A stretch of DNA of 64,000 nt from Amblyornis subalaris. Lineage: Eukaryota; Chordata; Aves; Passeriformes; Ptilonorhynchidae. The stretch lies in contig JACAXG010000065.1 of the NCBI GenBank assembly GCA_018881555.1, positions 1,201,042 to 1,265,041 on the forward strand. Reading direction: 5' to 3'. Shown piece by piece: positions 23,013 through 34,090 of the stretch. The notes below the pieces were generated by a model. The model saw only the letters and a list, made by a program, of their open reading frames with translations, was not told where the DNA came from and made no database searches. Made by a program: the position numbers and the translations under genes. How positions within the stretch are numbered: position 1 is the stretch's first letter; each line of letters begins with the position of its first letter.

Positions 23013-26000
23013 ACTACATGGGTACACTTAGCTTTGGGGAAGTACCTAACCGCATGCTGAATACCTTAATTTAGGGCAGATGAATCTCAGCCTGAGTGAC
23101 AACAAGCCATATGTTGGGTAGGCTTTCTGTGAAGCAAAGCTGTAAAGCTTAGGAGAACACATCACTTTAAAACCAGCTTTTATCTTAGCTTGTTGACTTT
23201 TACACACACGCATGAGATTTTTCAAGAGGCACCCCTCTGAAAAGCTCCGAAACGGAAATCTCCACACATAAGAATTTCAAGTCTCATCATGTATATAAAC
23301 AAACTTGCACATATAGCTTTTCTTCTAACCAAAGGAGGAAAGTGACTATGAATATGCAGTATTTTGAAATATTTCTTGCAAAGTTATATGAAATAAGTTT
23401 TTGAAACGGATGAGTGGATGAATGGCATATAAATAGAATAATACATACATTAAGCAAAGAAGATTTGAAATCTCTGTGTCTCTTACCTGTTGAAATTATA
23501 GAAGAAATATATTGATTTAAACCTGCTTCCAGGTAAATAAAATTCGGAAAAGCTTCTAAAAAAGGTCAGAGGAATCCTTCAACATGTAAAAAGCTTAGGC
23601 ACAATGATGAGGAATTATTCTTTTGGTTATAGCTCATCCTTCCTAGCAGTTAATATTCATATAAACTAAATGTTCAGTCTGTTCATTACAGCTTTAATTC
23701 AATCATGTCACGTTGCTTTTACTATTTTATTTATGTGTATTCTTCTAGTCCAAGACTTTTGTCACTGTGTTCATCTCATTAAATATGTGTACTTCCACTC
23801 AGTAAATATGGGTACTTTCAAAAATGATGCCTCAGTTTAGTAACAGATGCTTCTTAAAATATTTAGAATTTAAAAGTGTAAAGAAGCCATCAGTAGCATT
23901 CTGATTTGTGTATAAATATTTATTTAGCACACATTCTGGCCAATGTACTGCCCTTGATTTTTGTGCAAAACTTACAGTAACTTCAGTGGATATTCTGAGC
24001 TCATGACTAGAGGAAAATATGGTTAATTCAGCAACCCAGCTGCTTTTATATCCCAGAATAGCAAGCAGTGCCTCTAGTGAAGGAGTCGGTGAAATAGGAG
24101 ACTTTGTGTCATTCTTAGCTTTCTGTTGCTGGGCTCACATTTGGGTAGCAGCTCAAGTTAGAGCAGACTCTGGACTATACCAATTCTCTTCAGAAACTTT
24201 CAGCTAGGTTCCTGCCAACTAGGTAGAACAGTGGTAAGAAGTTGAGACCAATGGTCAGAAAAACTCTAGAAATATTTGCTAAAAATCCTGTGAGAGGCTT
24301 TTACGTGATAAACTTTCTACATGGAAAAAATTAATATGAAATAAATCTGTTTGATGGAGGAACTTCATCACAGAAATGAGATTTTAAGGCAAATAATTTC
24401 TTTTCTGCTAGTAGTGGTATGTAAAGTGTTAAAGAAATTTGGGTCTTTTTGCAGCTTCATTGTAAAAGTAGATTCTTGATCACATATCTTTTCTCATAAT
24501 ACAGAAAAAAAAAACAGATTGCAAACAAAACTGAAGCATATCTAATATGCAACATAATCAAATCAGCAATTCTAAGATGCTGAAAGCTACCTCCAGTCTC
24601 CTAAAGCTTTCATCCTTGCCCTTCTTCATATTTTCTAGGTTTTTGATAGACATTTCCATTAGCATGTCAGGTTTTAAGAGAGCATAAAATGGCAATAAAA
24701 CAGAATTCCTACTGAAAACAGCAAATTCACACCAGTGTAATACCAAAAAATAATGTATTGACTTTTAGTAATTCCTTTTACTGAAAAACCCTTCTACTGT
24801 AATATAAACTATGTTGTTACTCAACAAATCATTTTAGCTTATTAGCAAATAGATGTTTTTCCTCTGCTAATTGCACCAGCATCAGACATGCCATTCAACA
24901 CCTGAGGGAATTCCTACAGAGCTATTGTCCCTACCCAAGTACCTGCTATTTTTAAGGCCCAGAGTATACAACACAAGATACAGTACACTACGACAAACAA
25001 GGCTGCCAAGATACTAATCCGAGGTTGCTCTCAGTGTCACGAAAAAATCCTAACATGATTTGATCTTAAAAATTATCCTCAAATTGGCTGCCACACTTGA
25101 GATGTCTAGATAGCTTAGCAGATTTCTACTTCATTTGGTAGGACTGTATTGTCACTAACAGGAATCTCTCTGCTCTGCTGTCTTTTCAGGATAATCTTAC
25201 AATCAAAATACACTAGAAATTGAGGAAATAATCTGATTTTCTGTAGTTCAGCCAGCTACTTTTGCAAATGCATACTAAGGATTAAAATTTATGCTCCAAA
25301 AAAATGCACAAATAAAATAATGCCACTTTGCATCCAGAACGATAGTGTTTTCCTTTATGTTGATAGGATGTGAGTGCAGTGCATTAGCAGTACAAAGGGG
25401 AGACACCATGAACAGCTGGCTTCTTTAGTTTAGGAACAGTCTTTTACTTTTTTATACAGCAGTGGCCAGGTAATTCTGTTCCCCCTTCTTCACTATGTCA
25501 GCAAGGCATATTCAAGTGCCACCAGCAAAGCTGGACAGTCACCATATCCGTATACTCCTACTACCTGCGCACCCAGATGACTTTCAGTGGAAAATGACAG
25601 GTCACAGTCTGCATCATTACCAGTCAGCTGCTCACATCTTCATGCACTGACATCCTCAGGCACTATTTTATTTGCCATGGCACACATGCAACAACTAGCT
25701 CCATGACTCTCGGACTAGAAGTCACATTCGGGGTTTCACAGATCCGTACAGGTTGGCACCAAGGACACCGCAGGGATTCCAGTGAAGAGGAAAAATTTCA
25801 GCCACATATCCAAATCGTGTCAGGTGTGTAACAGTCAAGCCACACATTAGGATGTCCTGGGAGCAGACTGGAACTGGAGTAGCAGAGAACAGAACTAAAA
25901 CAGCATTCAGAGACCCACAATAACCCAGGACAGACATAATGATACTTTCATGTTAGAACAGTAGTTTTTGAACAAGGAGATATCAATTCATTTGTGAGTA

Positions 26001-27029
26001 ATTTTGTTGGCGTAAGACTGATTTCTCCTTCACTTGCATGGACTTTGAAGATTCACTTTTTTAAGATGCTAAAAAAAATGCTGTTTAAAAGAGCTGTTTA
26101 AAAATGCTGCTTGACAGAACTAGTCATTATATGAAGAAATACAACTTATTTGCTTAACCTGGAGAAAGTATATATATATAGGACAGCACAGAAAAGTCAT
26201 TTCTGTAATTTCAATTTTCCTTATGATAACTGCCTCTCAGACACATCTTATCCATAGCCATCAGACCATAAAACTAGGCTATTAAGTTAAAGCTCGCACT
26301 TTAAACATCCACAAAACCTTGCACTAGGATGAACCATTACCCCTTTAGTTATTTAGGAGGTCTAGGCATTTTGAACATTATTACAAGGGGCCATTAGATG
26401 GACCAAATCCATAGTCTTTATTGATTTAAGAGTCATCCAACTCTACTTATCTAAGTGCTACTCAAATGAGCTACTACTGAGACATTATGACTTTCAGAGT
26501 TTTACATTTATACTAGGAGGCAGCCAGGAAAATGAAACATTAGATCCAGCGTCTCAGTTTGAAGCCTAAGCTGTCATGAACTTCAATTAAGTTTCTTTTG
26601 TGTCTATCTCCCATTTGCCTCACTAACTTTTCTTGTTGGCTCTGGGTGTAATACTGAGAGCAGATCACAGACGAGTGAGAAAACCACTACTCAGTAACAA
26701 GCAGCTAAAAAAGTGATTAAACAGTTTTTCTGTGGTTTATCATTGCTCTTTTCCTGTTTTGAATTTTTCTGTAGACATATATAGGAATACCTATATATGT
26801 AAGTTTTGACTTTCTGCAAACCTTGTGTGGGAGTACGGCCACCACCCACACACACACCTCGGGCCATGCTATCATCTCAGAAATGCTCCTTAGGCCTTGG
26901 CCTTGACAAACAGCANCAGGCTGAGCTCCTCTTGAGCTTATCAGAAACACTGTCTCTTCCCAGGAATTCATCTTGTCTAACAAGCTCCTGCTTTTTTAAT
27001 GAACAGCCTTGGAAACTTATTTTTCTTGC

Positions 27030-27945
27030 CTGCGTAACAACCCAAGCGGAACAAATTTTTACTATCTAACATTCAAAAAAGTTGCTGAGCCGGATGGCAA
27101 AAAATTGCTACAACTAAAGGCAACAGTCTAGCAACCCTATAAACAGTGGTCCTAAGTGAGACTCTTGGAGCTCTCCTTGAACACAGTGGGCTTGGACCAG
27201 CAATCTCCCTCCGAGTGGGATAGCTCCCAGCCGGTGAACTCTCAAGGTCATTATACTGGGATGACCGGCAGCGAACACCGCCGCTGGAGCCTGGGCTGAT
27301 ACCCCCACTCCTTGAAGCTTAGCAATTTGCTCATGGAGAAGATGCAAAGGCAACTGAGGCGAGCACTCCACAGAACTTCAGGGAGGTTTTTCATGGGTAC
27401 ATACCTTGGACATACTCCTTTAGGTCCCTGTGTGTGTCATGTGAATACGCAACAGCAAATATAACTGTGAATGTTGCTCTCTTGGATTCTTAAGCATGTT
27501 AAATTCAGGAGTTAGGCCTGTGAGTTACTGTTGTGCTATACAAATTCTATAGCATCTGTTAGCTTGTTTAAGGCTATTGATTGTTAGCTGCTGTTACTTT
27601 AGACCTAAACTGTTGGTCAGCTCTGGGGCTAAGCTTGGCAAGGGGCTCCCCTCTGAACCTTGTGACTCAATTGGAGGGTCCCCCTTACTTCTTTTATCCT
27701 TATCCTTTCCCATCCTTACCCTTTTTCCATCACCAGCCTCCACACAGATAATTTTAGGTTTAGTTTCAGATTGATTTATTTTAGATTTTATTCTGATTTT
27801 TCTCTGTGTTTTAACCATCTAATAAGTAGTAGAGTGAACCTTGCCAACAAACTTTGTTGTGCTTTCACTTTTACAGTAAACCTGCTTTTGATGATACCTT
27901 TGCTTGTGATTTTTTGAGCAACCTAAAGCACTCATTTGTGACACA
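27030..27945 (+). mobile_element. LTR-like endogenous retroelement remnant (probable solo LTR)
   Basis: The stretch is GC-richer than its surroundings and has LTR-style order: a TATAAA box at 27138-27143, then GAGACTCTTGGAGCTC-type sequence resembling an R start. A T-rich region follows, then a variant poly(A) signal AGTAAA (27875-27880), a GT/T-rich segment (CCTTTGCTTGTG) and a terminal TGTGACACA near 27944. No gag, pol or primer-binding site follows, so it is more likely a solo LTR than a provirus. The R region implied by these landmarks is unusually long (about 0.7 kb), which may mean it is composite. The left edge is uncertain. Confidence 0.5.
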
Positions 27946-29009
27946 TTGCAATGANAGCCCAGCATAAACATTTTAAAGGTATCCATAGCCGTATTTCCTA
28001 GATAGAAAATGGATGTGATCAGTTAGTAATGCAGTTGCATAATTTGTTATCAAAAAATCCCTTTGACTTTTTTTCTGCTTGTTTTAAAATATTTGACCCT
28101 TCTTCTATTCCACATAGAACACCCTCAGTGCTAAATCCACGCTGTTGGAGTTCTCTTTAGCAGGAGCACAGTGTTAACACAGGAGAACCCACTGTTTTCC
28201 TCTGTAGAATATGCTTTGGTTCTGCACAGTCTCCCAAAAATCCACTTCAGTACTATCAGATTATTAGTATTAGCCATCAGTTCCATTGTTCACTCTAATA
28301 AAACCACAGGCAATGTTTCTGCCACCAAAGATACTTAAAAGATTGATGGCTTGAACTTGCCTTGAAGCAATGGAAAATGACTGACATACTTATGAACAAC
28401 AAAAAGTGTTATTGTGAACACTGAGAAAACCATTCTAGCTCAAATTCTCAAAAATACAGAGATAATTTTACTGTTAACTGCAACAGACACAGGATTTCAA
28501 CCTTAGGTTTTTTCTCTTTTGACTCTTAGAAAGTATTTAACCCCTTTCAAGCTAGTTTATGGAATAATCCCCTTAAAATCATGAATTTATACTGACACAA
28601 AACTTTTTATGAAGGGGTGGAGAGCCAGACAGACAGTGGCTCTGAAATCCAAGCTCAAAGATTTCATTACTTTCCAAATTAATCAGACAGTAACACTTCC
28701 CACAAATGTCTGTTCATCTCCCAAAAATGTCTTTCTGTATTGTCTTCTTTTCATTTTACTTAAATAGATATTTTCAAAACGTAAAATTTTGTGTTCTATA
28801 AACATTACTCTCATAGCATTTTTAAGTGGCTGTACCTCCTTAAGAAAGATCTTATTATCTTTGAACATATTTATATTTTATAACAAAAAATATCTGAAAC
28901 CAAACCTATTGTTTTAACATGCAAAGTTAGTTATTTTGATAAATAGTCTTTTCTGCGTAATGAATGTTAGGTAGTTTCAAAACTCTGGTTTGCACATAAA
29001 GCACACACT

Positions 29010-30659
29010 GAAAGTACAATATAAATAAAATAGTTTATTACAAGTATTTTAAAACAGCTGTACAATATGCTTTCAAAACATTTTATACAGTATTCTCTCT
29101 TTCAATATGAAACAATTCACATAGGGAGAAAAAAATCTCAATATATTACTATAGTCATTATTAATGTACTGAATTTTTCTGTCATACAAAAAGCATAGTA
29201 ACTACAGACCGTTTCTGAGTATTTTTCCTGGTTTTATTCTCTCTGGAAATGCAAAAGAATAAGTTGTATGAAAATAAAACTCCTTTTACCCTTTCCCTTC
29301 ATATTCACCAAGTCCTACAAAGCTCATGCGACTTCAAAAATAAAAAAAAATCAAACTCATTTTACTTAAATAAACATGGATCTATTTAAACACTGAAAAC
29401 AATATCATGTACCTTACAGATACGTTAATTTAGAAATAGGATTAAGAATTTCGGGTTTCAACTATTCAAAAGTTGAATACAAAGAAAGTATCNTAAAAGG
29501 TAGTTTTTTCAGAAAGAAAAAAAAAAAGAACAAACTTCATTCTTGTTTATAATGTATGAAGCTCCACTGCCCTTACACTTCTTGCCAGCCCCATTGGCAC
29601 AATGGACAAAACCATCTACTTACCAGAAAGTATAACTGCAGATTCTATTAATACAAAATCAGAATTACTTAATTTCAGCTAAAAGTAATTTTCAGTCTCT
29701 TATATTTAATATAATGAGAACATGACTTCCTGACAAAACTGTTCATCTGAGTTATTATCACATCTTAGAGAACATTTCTTTTACTGGTTCACTATGTATG
29801 CCAGAAGGAAAGGATACTGGAACAGATACTAAGTTCATTTGTAACGTTAATGATAATTTCTTGTCTTCTTTTCTTACAGAAAAATAGTTCAGTAAAGCAT
29901 GAATTGGCCAAAATTGCTAGAGAAGGCAAGGGATATATAAGGAAGTGGAGTTAATGAAGTGGTGAAATGGATTAACTGATTATAAATCCTATTATTATAG
30001 CATTGTCTCCTTGTATTTTATATAAAAAGGAAAATTATCTAATTCCTCATATATGGATCTCCAAGCACATTACAAAGCAGTTATTTTTTTCTATCCTGTA
30101 GAAAATAGAATGGTCTAAAACGCCACATCAACATTTTTCTCATTAAACTTTCTCCCCTTTCTTTTTTATCTAAAATTAACCATTTTTTCTAAAGTATGGG
30201 ATACATACAGCAATTGTCCTCTGCTTGCAACCTATAGGAAGCCAGAAGAAACTAAAATGACCTTTTTTTCCATATTCTGGAGATTACCTTTTTGTCTTTA
30301 CTTTTCTGATAGTTATCATTGAACATAAAATACTATATGAGAAAAGGTAAAACTTTTAAACTATCTGATTCATGGAAAACTGCAGATTGCTGCAACACTA
30401 CTGATACAGTATGAATGTGTACTTATAAACTAATTTAGCCAAAGGGAATGTAAAGTGTGTGAGCGAGTTTTTTGCACTTCTAAAAAACATCTTCTCAACA
30501 TTAATATCTCACAAATTATATCAAGCAGACAGTTTGGAAGACAGTAAATTAACTTCACCACGTCATCTCTGCAATAGAAAACATAATCCCCTTCAGTTAA
30601 TTGTTTGGTCTAACATAAGTCTTTTATAATTATGAACCAAAAAATTTATATATGTGATT
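29010..30659 (-). other. ZNF770: Probable ZNF770 3' UTR
   Basis: About 1.6 kb of AT-rich noncoding sequence follows the ZNF770 stop on the minus strand. Reading the minus strand, an AATAAA hexamer lies at 29034-29039 and would place cleavage near 29010-29020. Other AATAAA copies occur, for example around 29233, so alternative ends are possible. The assignment rests on position and hexamers only. Confidence 0.45.
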
Positions 30660-32852
30660 TCATAGGACATTATCCAGTTTTGACAAAATCAATCCACTCT
30701 CCGCTTGTTGCTCCGTGGAACTAAGCTTTAAGCTCTCCTTAAAGTGAATAAGGTGGTGTCTTTTCAAATGTGGGGCTTGTCTGAATTTTCTTCCACAAAC
30801 TAAACATTCAAATGGCTTCTGTCCAGCATGCATTAAGTAATGTCTTTCAAGCTTAGAAGGAGATTTAAANGTTTTAAAGCAGATATTGCATTGATATAAT
30901 TTGCTAACAACTTCACATTTTTCAGTACCTTCAGAAAAATCATGCCAATAGCTGTAACAGCTTTGCTCTGTTTCCAACAATTTACTGCACAAATATGGCT
31001 GTGGGCTTCTACTGCTGGTGTCAAGAACAAAATCCCCTGACTCGATTTCAACTTTGATTTCAGCTGCTTGGTTTGACTGAATCAGCTCAAATTCTTGAAA
31101 GCCAGATGGCTGTGAAGGTGTTTGAGAATAACCTGAATAACCCACAGGCTGAGAAGACTTAAATTCAATGTGATCTCCCTGATGATTGAAAAGTTTGTTC
31201 AGGTTTTCAAATTCTACCTGGCAAANGGGGCTTTTATAGGGTCTCTTTTCAGTATGGGTGAGCTGATGTCTTTTTAAGTGAGCTGACTGTCTAAATGTCT
31301 TCCCACAAACATTACAGCCAAAGGGCTTTTGTCCCGTGTGTATAAGATAATGTCTTTGAAGTTTGGATGAAGACGGAAAAATTTTTTCACATCTGTCACA
31401 TTTACACACTTTGTGTCTGTTATGCATATTTTTAGCAGAAGCTGAAAAAGCACAGTGAAGTACTTCTGGATTATCAAAGAAACTATCATTTGATGAACCA
31501 TAAAAAGCATCATCTTTATTATCCAGTGAATCATCGACATTTAAAGTGCTTTCACCAGTAAGCACACCTTTTAAATTAATGCCCAAGTCGGGTGGCTGTG
31601 GGTACTCCTGCCAAGGTAATGGCACAGCAAACGTTCTTTTCAGCTGAGTGCGAACTGACTTGTGCACGTCACGCTTGCGCCGGCAGTCCTTGGGAGGTTT
31701 AGTGGACACATGCTGATCACAACGCTGATCTCTAGCTGCAACCAGGTCAGGACTTCTAGCGTGACCCGATTTTATTTTTTTTCTGTCAGTCAGAGAAAAA
31801 TCTGTTGCCTTTCCTCCAGTATGCTTCAGTTGCATCAGGGTCTTATTTTTCCTGTTGATTGTGTGTCTGCATGCTGTTGTACCATTATTTGAACTTCTGC
31901 TGTCTCTTGGATAACAACATTCATGCAAATTCAGAACATGCTCTGTTTCAAAACACTGCTCACATGCTGGGCACTGAAAGGGTACAATATAAATCGAGTG
32001 CACATCATGTGGGTCATTCTCCTGTGACTTGTGTGTGTCAGCACTCTCAAAACTATCCCTCTTTCCTTCCAACAGGTTGTGTGGTCTAGGATACTTAAGA
32101 GCCTTTGCTTTGCACACAATATTGGGGAAAGTCTTATTTCTGGCATGGAGCTGTTTATGCTTCGTAAGTTTGCTCTGTATTTTAAATCCCTTCTGACAAA
32201 AACAGCACTGAAAAGGCCTTTCTTCTGTGTGTGTGAGCTGATGAATTTTCAAGTGTGTTGACTGTCTGAAAGATTTGCCACATGAAGAACACTTAAAAGG
32301 TTTCTGGCCAGTGTGAATAAGGAAGTGTCTTTCTAGCTTGGATCTTGATGGAAATGTCTTGTTACATGATTCACAAGCATGAGTTTTCTTCTTTCTCCTT
32401 TTGGCACCATGTAGATCTGACTTGAGACACTGATGCATCATCCACCTCTCTTCAGTTGTAAAAGGTTTCCAGCACACAGAACAACGAAATATGCCACAAG
32501 TGACCCTGTCTTGCTCAGAATTCACAGAGTTTTCTGCTTGCTTTGTACCATTCTCATGATTTTCATTATGAAGCTGCTGATGCTTTAAGAAAGAGATTAC
32601 ATTTTTGAAGTTTCTATAACAAACAATACACTTAAAAGGCAGATTATGGGTTAACTGATGCCTCTCCAGGTGAACTAGCTGCCTAAATGTTTTATTGCAT
32701 ACATGACATTCAAATGGCTTTTGACCAGTATGTATGAGATAATGCCTAGCTAATTTTGATGGAGTTTCAAACTGTTTATAGCACATGTCACAAATATATG
32801 GTTTTTTCTTGGGTATCTTGACAGCTGTAACACACTGCTGAACTTTTAACAT
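30660..32852 (-). CDS. ZNF770: ZNF770, C2H2 zinc finger protein (730 residues)
   Basis: This is a predicted nuclear DNA-binding protein; its targets are poorly known. The frame matches human ZNF770 (about 691 residues) along its whole length, including FETPSKLARHYLIHTGQKPF, ERPFQCCFCQKGFKIQSKL, DVHSIYIVPFQCP and the C-terminal SKLDNVL. Complete fingers lie near residues 19-41, 47-69, 73-95, 158-180, 186-208, 214-236, 483-505, 511-533, 653-675 and 681-703, often joined by TGQKPF linkers. Imperfect fingers lie at 122-142 (C124, C127, H140, then Cys142), 292-312 (C294, C297, H310, then Cys312) and 539-561, where the first Cys is Ser541. A sumoylation-type IKVE sits at 599-602. The start is fixed by an in-frame TAG shortly upstream and matches the internal MLKIQQ of the human protein; human has a few more N-terminal residues. 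The coding region is one exon. Ambiguous bases at 30870 (silent, ACN is Thr) and 31226 (NTT) do not break it. There is no KRAB or SCAN domain. Confidence 0.97.
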   Translation of the reverse strand: MLKVQQCVTAVKIPKKKPYICDMCYKQFETPSKLARHYLIHTGQKPFECHVCNKTFRQLVHLERHQLTHNLPFKCIVCYRNFKNVISFLKHQQLHNENHENGTKQAENSVNSEQDRVTCGIFRCSVCWKPFTTEERWMMHQCLKSDLHGAKRRKKKTHACESCNKTFPSRSKLERHFLIHTGQKPFKCSSCGKSFRQSTHLKIHQLTHTEERPFQCCFCQKGFKIQSKLTKHKQLHARNKTFPNIVCKAKALKYPRPHNLLEGKRDSFESADTHKSQENDPHDVHSIYIVPFQCPACEQCFETEHVLNLHECCYPRDSRSSNNGTTACRHTINRKNKTLMQLKHTGGKATDFSLTDRKKIKSGHARSPDLVAARDQRCDQHVSTKPPKDCRRKRDVHKSVRTQLKRTFAVPLPWQEYPQPPDLGINLKGVLTGESTLNVDDSLDNKDDAFYGSSNDSFFDNPEVLHCAFSASAKNMHNRHKVCKCDRCEKIFPSSSKLQRHYLIHTGQKPFGCNVCGKTFRQSAHLKRHQLTHTEKRPYKSPXCQVEFENLNKLFNHQGDHIEFKSSQPVGYSGYSQTPSQPSGFQEFELIQSNQAAEIKVEIESGDFVLDTSSRSPQPYLCSKLLETEQSCYSYWHDFSEGTEKCEVVSKLYQCNICFKXFKSPSKLERHYLMHAGQKPFECLVCGRKFRQAPHLKRHHLIHFKESLKLSSTEQQAESGLILSKLDNVL

Positions 32853-32994
32853 TTTTAAAAGGCAATTACACCTCGCCTACTCTTAATCTCTTCAGATAGG
32901 TATTTCAAGTGAAATCATCAATTGCACGCTAAGATGGAAAGCTGTAGAAGGAGCAAATTTTCTTAGGAGAGATATTCTTAAATCCCACAGGTCC
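32853..32994 (-). other. ZNF770: ZNF770 5' UTR part of the coding exon, with splice acceptor
   Basis: Reading the minus strand, CTTTCTTATTTTAG precedes GGACCTGTGGG, giving an acceptor with the exon beginning at 32994. This leaves 142 bases of leader before the ATG. A stop codon in frame with ZNF770 lies in this leader and supports the chosen start. Confidence 0.7.
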
Positions 32995-33879
32995 CTAAAA
33001 TAAGAAAGAGAGTATTATTTAGCCTATATTAATACATAATTGCCTAAGTTTGTCTGTTTTCTACATCAGAGACACGAAGTATCTTCATTTGTTTTGCTAC
33101 ATGATACAGAAAAACTAGACTACTTTCTAGAAGAAAAACAAGTTTAAGTCTGTAAATGCACCTGTACTTCCAAATAATACACAGTTCAGCTACATTTTAT
33201 GATATTTACAAATAAAGCATATTCATTAAAAAAATCTTGATAACTTCTTGTAATAAGTCTTCCCTACAGCAGTAATTCTAACTCCCAAATATAATATTTA
33301 TGAAGATGAGAGAAAAAGAGAAGAACTAACATTTCTTATGCTTCAGAAGTAAGTTAAATGAATGCAGTGTTAGTGAAAAGAAAAACACTTNGCTTCAATA
33401 TATTGTTAAATTTACTATTCACATTTCTGCATCTTATCAACTGTATCCATCAGTGTAATCAATTTTCATTTCTCTCAAAATGGCAAATGCTGGAGCCGGT
33501 CAGCAAGAGCAATACACTAGCCATAAACTACAACGAGAACAAAGACAACTCCCAGAACATGGAAAAAACACAGGCTCACTGACTATAAAGCCAGAATATC
33601 AGAGTTGCGATACCTAACAATGCATATACAGTGAAGTCATCATGAATACCAAGGTAGTTATCATAATTCTTCATAATTATTGTTTTAGTCTAAACCAAAA
33701 TACTGAAATGCTTTTAGTTTTCTTTGGATTTTCAACAGACGGAACACAACTGGCCAAGCTACTGTGTTTCAGCTCAATGACTTACAAACAAAAAAAAATA
33801 ATTTGAAGGTTCCTGAGTGCACGAAAAGTTATTAACATATTCATAGGAACAGCTAGAATGTACCTCAACCAAACACTTA

Positions 33880-34090
33880 GCCCAAGCCTTCCAATGTGAG
33901 GCCAACTCATGTCTAGACAGCCTCCGAAGTGGTCTTAAAAACTTCTACTGAGGGAGGTTTCTTAACCTCAGCAGGGCTCCCGCTCCAAAGAGTCACCTTC
34001 TTATGAAGCTTTTCCTTGCACTCAGCTAAGCCTTTCTTTACTACAAAGTTATTGCCAGTGTTCTCTGTCACAATTTGATGTACTCAAAGT
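33880..34090 (-). mobile_element. Ancient CR1/L3-like LINE fragment (tentative)
   Basis: Phrases such as GACAGCCTCCGAAGTGGTCT, GAGGGAGGTTTCTTAACCTC, GAAGCTTTTCCTTGCACTCA and TTCTTTACTACAAAGTTATT follow the order of the antisense CR1/L3 3' region seen in amniotes (damaging split, 'GGAGATTCCACCACCTCCC', 'AAGTTTTTCCTTA'). Divergence is high, so this is a recognition call that an alignment would have to confirm. Confidence 0.45.

Larger units (their letters stand above)
18966..29010. other. Intergenic region between AQR and ZNF770
   Basis: The stretch runs from the AQR promoter to the probable 3' end of ZNF770. I find no supported gene. The longest open frames, a 118-codon frame (22172-22528) and an overlapping antisense 131-codon frame (22114-22509), show no family I recognise. 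Identified contents are a CR1 tail (19231-19292), a TATG/ATGC microsatellite (22950-23012), a short TA run near 26170 and an LTR-like remnant (27030-27945). The remainder is AT-rich sequence that I cannot classify. Confidence 0.7.
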
